A stretch of 64,000 nucleotides of DNA, from contig CAVOKY010000005.1 of assembly GCA_963696645.1 (NCBI GenBank), positions 2,170,001-2,234,000 of the forward strand. Direction: 5' to 3'. How positions within the stretch are numbered: position 1 is the first letter of the stretch; each line of letters opens with the position of its first letter. Shown here in pieces: positions 36,376 to 43,689 of this stretch. The DNA comes from JAMXLO01 sp963696645. GTDB taxonomy: Bacteria; Pseudomonadota; Alphaproteobacteria; Acetobacterales; Acetobacteraceae. A model generated the notes under the pieces. The model did not search any database, was not told the origin of the DNA, and was given only the letters and a program-made list of their open reading frames with translations. The position numbers and the translations under genes were made by a program.

Positions 36376-37524
36376 CTAAGGCCAGTCGGGGTGCAGAAAT
36401 TGGAACGCCGCTAAACCGAGGGCCGCCGCTACCCCGACCAGGAGCGGACCGCTGATGCGGAAGCGCAGCAACGCAACCAAACCTGCCGCAGCGATCATTG
36501 CCGTTACCCAGTCTCCGATTGCACGCCCGCCGAGCAGGATCGCGGACGCCAGGATGGCGCCGATGGCGGCCGCATAGACGCCCTTGACGAAGCCCTGCAC
36601 GAACGGATTGGCGCGATGTCGCATGAGCGGCGGAGCCGCGAGCTGAACCAGCAGGAACGAGGGCAGATAGATGGCGATGGTGCAGACCACTGCTCCCCAG
36701 GTTCCGGCCACGAGATAACCGGCAAAGGTCGCCGCAGTCATCACCGGCCCGGGCGTCACCATGCCAACGGCGATCGCCGTCAGAAAGTCAGCGGTGGTCA
36801 GCCAGTGTCCTTGCTCCACCAGCCCCTTTTGCAGCAACGGGACCACGGCGAGGCCGCCACCGAAGGTGAACGCGCCAGTCACCAGGAAGAACCACGCCAT
36901 TTTGGCGAGCAGCACGAACGACGCGAGATCGCGTAATCGCCGGCTGGCATCGTGTCGTCGCGCCTGTAAGCTATACCAGCCGATGCCGAGCAACCCCGCG
37001 CCGAGGAACACGGCAGTGAGAAGACCGGGCAGCACGAGCGTGGCCACCACAGAAACGGTGGCAACGGTGTATTGAAACCGATCCCCCATGCCCAGCCGGG
37101 CCAACCGCCACCAGGATTGCAGGATCAGCGCGATAACCGCCGGGCTTACGCCGTAGATGATAGCGGTCAGCCACGGCAGGCCGTGCAGGTGGACGTAGGC
37201 GGTGGCCAGCAGCGCCACCATCATCGACGCTGGCAGGATCAGCGCCCAGCCACTCACCCAGGCGCCCCAGAGGCCGCAGCGCAAGTAGCCCACAAATATG
37301 GCCACCTGCACGGCGAGTGGGCCGGGCATGGTCTGGCAGACCGCGATCACGTCGCGCATCTCCGGTTTGTCGAGCCAGCCACGCCGCTCGACCAGGTCCC
37401 TCTCCATCAGCCCGCACAACGCGACCGGACCACCGAAACCCGTCACGCCGAGCCACAGGAAATACCTGGTGACCTCCAGCAGGCGATGCGCACGGGTTGG
37501 CGTGGCGGGTGTTTCCAGGCTCAC
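36376..37524 (-). CDS. chrA: Chromate transporter, two-domain CHR family
   Basis: A 382-residue protein from GTG 37524 (MSLETPATPTRAHRLLEVTR), with AAAGG upstream. Both CHR halves are present: FLWLGVTGFGGPVALCGLME ... VCQTMPGPLAVQVAIFVGYL, and FFLVTGAFTFGGGLAVVPLL ... TAIAVGMVTPGPVMTAATFA. About ten membrane helices are expected. CHR proteins expel chromate with proton exchange. A second copy of its last third sits at 32640-33039 in the same direction, so the HlyD-ABC operon lies between direct repeats. Confidence 0.92.
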   Translation of the reverse strand: MSLETPATPTRAHRLLEVTRYFLWLGVTGFGGPVALCGLMERDLVERRGWLDKPEMRDVIAVCQTMPGPLAVQVAIFVGYLRCGLWGAWVSGWALILPASMMVALLATAYVHLHGLPWLTAIIYGVSPAVIALILQSWWRLARLGMGDRFQYTVATVSVVATLVLPGLLTAVFLGAGLLGIGWYSLQARRHDASRRLRDLASFVLLAKMAWFFLVTGAFTFGGGLAVVPLLQKGLVEQGHWLTTADFLTAIAVGMVTPGPVMTAATFAGYLVAGTWGAVVCTIAIYLPSFLLVQLAAPPLMRHRANPFVQGFVKGVYAAAIGAILASAILLGGRAIGDWVTAMIAAAGLVALLRFRISGPLLVGVAAALGLAAFQFLHPDWP

Positions 37525-37660
37525 CGATTTCTGGCCTTTCTTCGTCCAGGTCGGCGCTAGACTACCAATAATCCTGCATATGCACGCGCGCCACGACCAG
37601 GCACAGACCGTGTGATCGGCGATCGTCCAAACTTGGCAACCCGCTTGCCGGTTCGGGCCG

Positions 37661-38272
37661 TTACTGCATGTGCATGGGCTCGCCCTTGGCCATGGCCAGA
37701 TGATGCATCTGATGGGTTCCCTGCACCATGATGCCCATGAAACCCAGGGCGCGGATCTTCTGTACATCCGCTGGGTTGCTGGCGGTGACCGTCAGTTCCT
37801 CACCGTTTGAGATCGCCTGCGCCTGCACGGTCCAGCCGTAAAGTCCGTTGATATCCCGGGCATGCGCTGGGATCATACGCTGAATTGCCTCCAGGGTGCG
37901 GCCGTTGCCAGTCACCTTGATGCGCAGGCCGTTCTCGATCGGCTCCTTCTGCGCATCCGCCCGCAGCGTCACTTCGTCCATGTCGATCAGATGCTGGCGC
38001 AATGCGTCGATGTCGACCTTGGACCAGTTTGTCATCGGATCGGCTTGCAGCATCTGCACGATCTCCTGGATCGCCCCGAATGCGGCCTGACCTGGTTCCG
38101 TGGGCATCCCGCTCTGCATGCCTGGACCATGCATCATCATGCCGCCCATCGGATGATGCATCGGCATCGATCCCATCGGCCCCAGGCCAGGTGGCGGGTT
38201 GCTCTGAGCGCTGGCACCGGTAGCTGTCGCTGCGATGGCGAGAGCCAACACAGCGGTGCGCAGTGGCTTCAT
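37661..38272 (-). CDS. Exported Met/His-rich protein, 203 residues
   Basis: Starts at ATG 38272 with ribosome site CAGGAG. The signal peptide is MKPLRTAVLALAIAATATGA ending SAQS. A metal-binding-like region follows (PMGSMPMHHPMGGMMMHGPG), then a folded domain (QMLQADPMTNWSKVDIDALR, RTLEAIQRMIPAHARDINGL) and a Met/His-rich C-terminus (MVQGTHQMHHLAMAKGEPMH). It is divergent from a Crp-family regulator whose operator-like palindrome lies between them. A role in periplasmic copper handling is inferred from composition and neighbours. Confidence 0.75.
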   Translation of the reverse strand: MKPLRTAVLALAIAATATGASAQSNPPPGLGPMGSMPMHHPMGGMMMHGPGMQSGMPTEPGQAAFGAIQEIVQMLQADPMTNWSKVDIDALRQHLIDMDEVTLRADAQKEPIENGLRIKVTGNGRTLEAIQRMIPAHARDINGLYGWTVQAQAISNGEELTVTASNPADVQKIRALGFMGIMVQGTHQMHHLAMAKGEPMHMQ

Positions 38273-38327
38273 ATTGATCTCCTGATAGTCGCCAAGACAG
38301 CGTGCCTAGCCTGACGCGGGGCAAGTC

Positions 38328-38347
38328 CATATGATCCTGATCATATG
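38328..38347. promoter_or_regulatory. Perfect 20-base palindrome overlapping the regulator start
   Basis: CATATGATC-CT-GATCATATG is symmetrical apart from the two centre bases, and contains ATGAT-N4-ATCAT, a Crp/FNR-family site form. It covers the start codon of the regulator at 38345 and lies 56 bases upstream of the divergent Met/His-rich gene, so autorepression plus control of that gene is likely. Confidence 0.6.
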
Positions 38348-38983
38348 GCCCTCGACATGTCAGCATTTTCACCCGGCAGCCTGGCTGCCCGCTTGCTGGC
38401 GGTGCTGAATGACTCGCGGGTGATACGTCACCGCTTCAGCCGCGGCGCGGCTATTTTCCGCCAGGGCGATCCTGCCACGGCGATGTTCCTGATCGAGACG
38501 GGGCGCGTCCGCCTGGCCCGTGTCCTGGCGGATGGCACGCCACTCATCGTGTATGTCGCGCAGGCGGGCGAGGGCTTTGCCGAAGCGTCTTTGTCGGCGG
38601 ACCATTACCACTGCGATGCCATAGCCGAAACCGATGCGGCGGTGCTGGCTCTGCCGAAAGCCGATCTGCTTTCCGCCCTGGCGGCTGATCCGGCCGAATG
38701 TCTCGCGTTGACGCTGGCGCTTGCCGCGCAGGTGCGGGATTTGCGCGCCAGGCTGGAGCTCCGCAACATCCGATCTGCGAGCGCGCGGGTTCTCGCTTGG
38801 CTGCGCCTGCATGCGTCCGGCAATCCGCCTTCTGTGCCGATGCATCGCTCATGGACGCAAGTCGCCGATGAACTCGGCCTGACGCGAGAGGTGGTCTATC
38901 GCGCATTGGCAACGCTGGAGCGCCAGAAGCGAATCAGCCGGGGGCCTGGCTTCGTCAGCCTGACGACCTGCGAGGACCTATAA
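38345..38983 (+). CDS. Crp/FNR-family regulator without an iron-sulfur motif
   Basis: A 212-residue protein from ATG 38345 (ATG 38357 possible). A cyclic-nucleotide-type sensor barrel (AAIFRQGDPATAMFLIETGR) spans residues 20-120, with His/Cys in SADHYHCDAIAETD, perhaps a metal or redox site. A helix-turn-helix follows (SWTQVADELGLTREVVYRAL). FNR-type N-terminal cysteines are absent. It is divergent from the Met/His-rich gene and reads into a broken metallo-hydrolase. It may sense copper, nitric oxide or redox change; which one cannot be decided. Confidence 0.8.
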   Translation: MALDMSAFSPGSLAARLLAVLNDSRVIRHRFSRGAAIFRQGDPATAMFLIETGRVRLARVLADGTPLIVYVAQAGEGFAEASLSADHYHCDAIAETDAAVLALPKADLLSALAADPAECLALTLALAAQVRDLRARLELRNIRSASARVLAWLRLHASGNPPSVPMHRSWTQVADELGLTREVVYRALATLERQKRISRGPGFVSLTTCEDL

Positions 38984-39056
38984 TGGCATCGCTCTGCCCG
39001 CGCGGTGCGTCGGTCAAGACTTTTGGTGCGCCGGTGAAACCGGCAGAGAGCGGGAG

Positions 39057-39951
39057 GTGCAAGTCCACCACAGTGAAGCAGTAGCGATCCGCATCCGCAC
39101 CGAGCCGTGCGTTCCAATGACACGTCGCTATCTGCTCGACTTCGGTTTCACGCCGGATGTCTACGCCAACAACCTTGAACTCCTGAAGATCGATGTCGCC
39201 CAGGTGGACGCCTTGATCATCAGCCACGGCCACTACGACCATACAGGTGGCCTGATGGGGTTTCTGCAAACACAGCGCCCCAAGTTGCGCAAGGACATTC
39301 GCCTTTACACTGGGGCGAAGATGATTTCTGCCATCGCTACTTGCGCAGCGAGGACGGCAGCTTCACCGAGCTCGGCACCCGCTGGACCGGCGCAGATTGC
39401 GGGCACTGAATGTCGAGCCAGTGTTATCGGAGGCACCCACTGTCATCGGGGACCACGCCTTCACTACCGTCGTTGTGCCACGCACCAGCATGGAACATGT
39501 GCTGCCCAACACGTGGGAGAAATTCGGCCAGCAGGATGGCCTCGGTTGCGACACGGACGCTTATATGAACCACCATTTCACCGCTGAGGAGCTGGCGGGC
39601 ACAGCTGTTCCTGACCAACATTGGCACGAACATGCCACTTGCTTCCGCCTCGGCGATCGTGGGCTTGTGGTGCTCAGCTCATGCGGCCGTGCCGGAATCA
39701 TCAATACGTTGCATCGCGCGCAGGAGGTGTCCGGCGTGGAAAGGATCTATGCGCTCGTCGGGGGCTTCCGCCTCGCACCTGTACCTGATGACTACCTGCG
39801 CCAAGTGATGGCGGAACTGAAGAAATTTGACCTGGAGCACGTGCTGCCAATGCATTGCAGCGGCATCAATTTCGTCGAGCTTGCCAAACAGGGGATACCC
39901 GAGAAACTGGTTCAGTGCGCCACCGGCAGCAGCTTCACCTTCACCGCTTGA
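39057..39951 (+). pseudogene. MBL-fold metallo-hydrolase, broken by two frameshifts
   Basis: The first part (TRRYLLDFGFTPDVYANNLE; LIISHGHYDHTGGLMGF) has the HxHxDH zinc motif. After a shift near 39315 the reading is GEDDFCHRYLRSEDGSFTEL, and after another near 39390 it is RALNVEPVLSEAPTVIGDHA through to FDLEHVLPMHCSGINFVELA with the later His ligands. Each break is one missing base. The N-terminal 60 residues normally seen in this family are also not recognisable. The family relates to flavorubredoxin-like or 7,8-dihydropterin-synthase-type hydrolases; its role here is unknown. Confidence 0.75.
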
Positions 39952-40048
39952 TCTGCTCGCCAAGTTGGGTCACGAACGCGAGGCCCCTCGATCGACTGGA
40001 ATGCGCGAATCTGCTGTTGTTATCGACGAAGTTTCCAGATTCGCCCCC

Positions 40049-40651
40049 CTATCGGGGTCTCTCGAAAACAGACGCGTAGTGGTAAGGCGGCAGATCGATG
40101 ACAAGGACTGGCCGCAGCCCTGCCAAACTGACAGCGGCTGTAACCTCCTCAGGAGTCATGCGCAACTCAGTCTTCGGTCCGCGCGGCTGACCTAGAACAA
40201 CCGTTTGCTCCCGCGGACGACGGTGCCAGTTGATCACGACGAAACGGCCGCCTGGTTTTAGGACGGCAGCCACTGCGCCGGCGAGCCGTGTCTTGTCGGG
40301 CACGCCATGGAAGGTGTTCGCGATCAGCACCCAATCCACGTGGCCTGCCACCAGCTTTGCGAGATCATATGCGTCACCCCCTGTGAAAGTGCAGTTGGTC
40401 GGGCCCTCTGCGAAGGCGCGGTCTCGCGCAAGCGCCAGCATCGCGGGATCGAGATCGATCGCCGCGACGTGTCGGACCATCCTGGCAAGCGGAATGGTGA
40501 AGAGGCCGTCGCCGCAGCAGAGGTCAACGACCTCTGCTGCCGGTTCAATCCCCAACTTCTCCAACACCTCAGCCGGACGAGGCCACAATGCGTGCCACCA
40601 GTCAGGATCCGGCATGGAGGTAGCCGGGAAAAGCCCCTCCAGCGCACTCAC
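40049..40651 (-). CDS. Class I SAM-dependent methyltransferase next to ArsM
   Basis: A 200-residue protein from GTG 40651. SAM motif I is VVDLCCGDGLFTIPLARMVR, motif II AIDLDPAMLALARD, with HVDWVLIANTFHGVPDKTRL and VLKPGGRFVVINWHRRP. This is a UbiE-like small-molecule methyltransferase. Its start codon overlaps the distal stop of the ArsM gene (GTGA), so translation of this gene depends on ribosomes that pass the internal UGA. A related arsenic or metalloid substrate is possible from context. Confidence 0.85.
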   Translation of the reverse strand: MSALEGLFPATSMPDPDWWHALWPRPAEVLEKLGIEPAAEVVDLCCGDGLFTIPLARMVRHVAAIDLDPAMLALARDRAFAEGPTNCTFTGGDAYDLAKLVAGHVDWVLIANTFHGVPDKTRLAGAVAAVLKPGGRFVVINWHRRPREQTVVLGQPRGPKTELRMTPEEVTAAVSLAGLRPVLVIDLPPYHYASVFERPR

Positions 40652-41421
40652 GGTTTTCGGGCGAGGAACGAGTAGCCGTAGACCTCGAAACGCCGCGCGT
40701 TCTTCGCGCCTCCGGCTCCCTGGAAGGTATCGACCGGCGGACCGACCTTCACGTCAACGAAGCCGGTCTTTTCCAACATCTGTTGCCAGGCTGCACACGG
40801 CAGACCACCGGCAATTCAAGCAGTCCAGAGATCGATGTTTTGAACGGCAGCCGCGGGCACGGGTTTTCCGTTCGCGATGTCGGCAAACTCCAGATGACCG
40901 CCCGGCCGCAGCACGCGATAGATTTCGTTGAATATCGCCTGCTTGTCAGCGCACAGGTTGATCACACCGTTGCTGATGACGACATCCGCCCAGCCCGTTG
41001 CAACGGGAAGGCTTTCGGCCAGGCCTTGCCGGAACTCGACGCGATCGAAGCCGATGGATGCCGCCGTTGCACGCGCTTTCGACAGCATCTCTTGCGTCAT
41101 ATCCACGCCCACCACGCGGCCGGAAGGCCCGACGTGCTGGGCTGCCACGAAGCAATCGAAGCCGGCACCTGATCCCACATCGATGACGCGCTCGCCCTTG
41201 AGCAAGGGGCGGAGCGACAGCGGGTTTGCGACGCCGGCGAACGACTCCACGGCCGCATCCGGCAAGGCGTCAACGACAGCAGCATCATAGCCGAGCCGTG
41301 CGGCAAGTGGCCGGCCCGTGTGGAAGTGATAGGTTCCATGCGGATTGGCGGCCACTTCTCGATATTTTTTCCGGACCTCCTCCCGGAGGGCTTCGGCGTC
41401 CACGGCCAGATCGCTACTCAT
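40648..41421 (-). CDS. arsM: Arsenite methyltransferase (ArsM-like), candidate selenoprotein
   Basis: From ATG 41421 (ribosome site GGGAGAAG) 201 codons run to an in-frame UGA at 40818-40816, then the same frame continues for 55 codons to UGA at 40650-40648. The protein has the start VRKKYREVAANPHGTYHFHT, SAM motif VIDVGSGAGFDCFVAA, VVISNGVINLCADKQAIFNE and DLWTA-x-IAGGLPCAAWQQM. ArsM enzymes have a Cys in this WTxC-IAG position, a ligand of As(III); here the codon is UGA. The sequence after it is well preserved (EKTGFVDVKVGPPVDTFQGA, FEVYGYSFLARKP). A SECIS-like hairpin follows at once, so selenocysteine at residue 202 is proposed. The alternative is a Cys-to-stop mutation in a decaying gene. 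Confidence 0.75.
40783..40814 (-). promoter_or_regulatory. SECIS-like hairpin after the internal UGA of arsM
   Basis: Directly after the UGA the RNA can fold into a lower stem UUGCC/GGCAA, a small internal loop (GGU/U), and an upper stem GG-U-CUGC / GCAGCC with a bulged U, closed by the loop CGUGU. The loop begins 16 nucleotides after the UGA. Bacterial SECIS elements have this build (bulged U, apical loop with an early G, loop about 16-37 nucleotides downstream), as in E. coli fdhF. Confidence 0.6.
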
Positions 41422-41548
41422 GGGCACTTCTCCCTTGTGTGTTAACGGTAGGCGGCGAAAAGATGTGGGTGGTCAGAAAGGGAGGGGAGGTCATCTGAAC
41501 GGGTTGCGTTCGCCTCGGGCAATCGCGGCTTGCAGCCGGTGGCGGGCT

Positions 41549-41587
41549 TGACCATCCGCGCCCCCTTCATTCAATATTTCAATTGAA
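41549..41587 (+). promoter_or_regulatory. Promoter and ArsR-type operator of the arsR-rhodanese gene
   Basis: TTGACC (41549-41554) and TCAATA (41572-41577) are spaced by 17 bases as -35 and -10. A perfect inverted repeat TTCAAT-ATTTCA-ATTGAA (41570-41587) covers the -10 region, which is where an ArsR repressor would block transcription. The divergent arsM starts 128 bases away and may share control. Confidence 0.55.
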
Positions 41588-41596
41588 GGATAGGAA

Positions 41597-42286
41597 TTGA
41601 AAGCCAAACCCATGTCAAGCCGCACTGCCGCCGGAGCCGTCCGGGCGGCGCTGGCCGAAGTGGCCAAAGCGCTTGGTCACGAGCACCGCGTCGAACTGAT
41701 CGAGCAATTGGCGCAAGGACCACGCAGCGTTGAAGCCCTGGCCGAGCGGGTGGGCCTTACCGTGGCGAACGCCTCGCAACACCTGCAGCAGTTGCGGCGT
41801 GCCGGCCTGGTCAGCACGCGGCGCGACGGCAAGCGCGTGGTCTACCGCCTGGCTGACGACGCCGAGACGGATATCGTGTCGTTGCTCGGCGCCCTGCGGC
41901 ACGTCGCGGAGCATGCCGTCGAATCGATGGAGCGCGTCGTCGCGGCCTATTTCCGCGCGCGCGACCAATTGGAACCGGTCGCCGCCACGGAGCTTGTCAC
42001 GCGGCTACGCGAGGGCAGTGTCGTGTTGCTCGATGTGCGCCCCGAAGACGAATACGGCCTCGGCCACTTGCCGGGCGCACTGAACATACCGCTGCGCCAA
42101 TTGGAGCAGCGGTTTGCCGAGCTACCACGTAAGCAGGAGATCGTCGCCTATTGCCGAGGCCCTTACTGCGTCTTGTCATTCGAGGCGGTCGCCGCCTTGC
42201 GCGCGCATGGTTTCAACGTGCGTCGGTTCGAGGATGGTTTTCCGGAATGGAAAGCGGCCGGGCTACCGATTGAGACGGCAGCCTGA
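41597..42286 (+). CDS. ArsR-family repressor fused to a rhodanese domain
   Basis: About 229 residues from TTG 41597, which has AAGGA six bases before it; ATG 41612 is an alternative with no ribosome site. Residues 15-100 form an ArsR winged helix (EVAKALGHEHRVELIEQLAQ; LTVANASQHLQQLRRAGLVS). Residues 130-225 form a rhodanese domain (VVLLDVRPEDEYGLGHLPGA) with the active loop AYCRGPYCVLSFEAV, whose first Cys is the sulfur acceptor. The fusion suggests a repressor that senses persulfide, arsenic or redox state through the rhodanese Cys. It is divergent from arsM. Confidence 0.88.
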   Translation: MKAKPMSSRTAAGAVRAALAEVAKALGHEHRVELIEQLAQGPRSVEALAERVGLTVANASQHLQQLRRAGLVSTRRDGKRVVYRLADDAETDIVSLLGALRHVAEHAVESMERVVAAYFRARDQLEPVAATELVTRLREGSVVLLDVRPEDEYGLGHLPGALNIPLRQLEQRFAELPRKQEIVAYCRGPYCVLSFEAVAALRAHGFNVRRFEDGFPEWKAAGLPIETAA

Positions 42287-42342
42287 GTCCGGCTCTCTCG
42301 ACCGACAGAGGGACCACAGTTTGCGGGCAAGGGAGGGACAAC

Positions 42343-42720
42343 ATGATGAGCAGCACCAGTGAGGGCGGGTGCCTGTGCGGGGCAGTGCGATTTGTGGCCA
42401 CCGGTCAGCCGATAGGGACGGCCTGGTGCCACTGCCAAAGCTGTCGCAGGCATAGCGGTGCGCCTGTCTCCGTGTTCGTAGCATTCAGGCGTGACGCTTA
42501 TACGGTCACCAAAGGTATGATAGCGAAGTTCAGCTCGTCGCCCGGCAGGTTGCGCGGATTCTGCGCAAGGTGCGGGTCCACTTTGACGTGCGAAGGTGAA
42601 AGTTCGACAGAAATGCATTTTCATATCGGTGCATTCGATGAAGCCGCCCGGTTTCAGCCGACGAGGCACATCTTTGCGGAAGAACGCCTACCGTGGCTAC
42701 ATCTGAGCGAGAGGGACTAA
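42343..42720 (+). CDS. GFA-family (glutathione-formaldehyde-activating-like) zinc protein
   Basis: A 125-residue protein from ATG 42343 with GGAGGG upstream. The zinc cysteines are in GGCLCGAVRF, TAWCHCQSCRRHSGAP and FCARCGSTLTCEG, the full GFA pattern. Residues 95-120 (FHIGAFDEAARFQPTRHIFA) are also typical. These proteins are related to glutathione-dependent formaldehyde-activating enzyme, but most members have no proven reaction. It follows the ArsR-rhodanese gene by 56 bases and may be co-transcribed. Confidence 0.9.
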   Translation: MMSSTSEGGCLCGAVRFVATGQPIGTAWCHCQSCRRHSGAPVSVFVAFRRDAYTVTKGMIAKFSSSPGRLRGFCARCGSTLTCEGESSTEMHFHIGAFDEAARFQPTRHIFAEERLPWLHLSERD

Positions 42721-43104
42721 GGTTGTTTCACAAGGCTTCCGGGCGAGGAGTGTAACCCACTGATCGAAGCTCTAGCCCGGTAGTGCTTCCGGTGCCCGTG
42801 CATAAGTGAAGACGTCTGCTGCGTCGCAGTGGCCCAATGACACCAGCAGCTTGGCGTGTGCAGAAGTCCGGCGCAAATCACTGCTGATCAAAGGTCGCTG
42901 TCTGGCTGACCAAACTGATGTCAATTCAGCGGGCCACAGCTCGGACGTTATGGCAACGTCGGAGCCCACGTGCAGGGACCGACGGCCGCCGGTAGACCAT
43001 TTGCTCCAGCAAGCCACGGCCGCGCCGGCAGCCCAACCGCCACAATCAACGAATCGCCTTCCGTCACCTATGCTCGCGGCAAGCATCCCTGACGCAAGGC
43101 CGCC
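42721..43104. other. Intergenic region
   Basis: About 380 bases between the arsenic region and the housekeeping genes. A 100-codon frame covers part of it but has no ribosome site or family resemblance. Nothing else is seen. Confidence 0.4.
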
Positions 43105-43689
43105 ATGACCTCCGCCGCCTGCCTCCTGCTCGGCTACCTGTTCGGCTCCATCCCGTTCGGCCTGCTGCTCACCCGAGCCGCCGGGCTGGGCGACATCCGC
43201 CGCATCGGCTCCGGCAACATCGGCGCGACCAACGTGCTGCGCACCGGCAACAAGGGCCTCGCCGCGGCGACCCTGCTGCTCGACGCGCTGAAGGGCGCGG
43301 CCGCCGTCCTGCTCGCCGCGTGGTTTGCCGGGCACGAGGCGGTGCTGTGGGCCGGCGCCGGCGCGGTGATCGGCCACAACTTCCCGGTCTGGCTACGCTT
43401 CAAGGGCGGCAAGGGTGTGGCCACGTCCTATGGCGTGCTGCTTGCCGCCGCCTGGCCGGTCGGCATCGCCGCAGGTGCGGTCTGGCTCATCGTGGCGGGC
43501 GTCACGCGCCGGTCCTCCCTGGCCGCCCTGGTGTCCTTCGCGCTGGCTCCGGTCATCGCCGTCCTGCTGGCCGATTCCACTATCGTTAAGCTTGCGTTGG
43601 TGATCGCTGTGCTGGTGTTCGTCCGTCATCACACGAACATCCGCCGCCTGCTAGCAGGCACCGAGCCCCGCATTGGTCAGAAAACATGA
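43105..43689 (+). CDS. plsY: Acyl-phosphate:glycerol-3-phosphate acyltransferase PlsY
   Basis: A 194-residue membrane protein from ATG 43105. The three conserved loops are present: GSIPFGLLLTRAAGLGDIRR with IGSGNIGATNVLRTGNKGLA, DALKGAAAVLLAAW, and GHNFPVWLRFKGGKGVATSY. It transfers acyl groups from acyl-phosphate to glycerol-3-phosphate in the inner membrane, the first step of phospholipid synthesis. It overlaps dprA by 17 bases, the usual plsY-dprA order in alphaproteobacteria. Confidence 0.96.
   Translation: MTSAACLLLGYLFGSIPFGLLLTRAAGLGDIRRIGSGNIGATNVLRTGNKGLAAATLLLDALKGAAAVLLAAWFAGHEAVLWAGAGAVIGHNFPVWLRFKGGKGVATSYGVLLAAAWPVGIAAGAVWLIVAGVTRRSSLAALVSFALAPVIAVLLADSTIVKLALVIAVLVFVRHHTNIRRLLAGTEPRIGQKT

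Noticed and set aside
40816..40818. Treating the UGA in arsM simply as the end of a 201-residue protein
   Set aside because: It would cut off the conserved C-terminal third, and the coupling GTGA to the next gene would be unexplained.
42806..43108. A 100-codon plus frame before plsY
   Set aside because: No ribosome site and no resemblance to a protein family; composition unlike the neighbouring genes.
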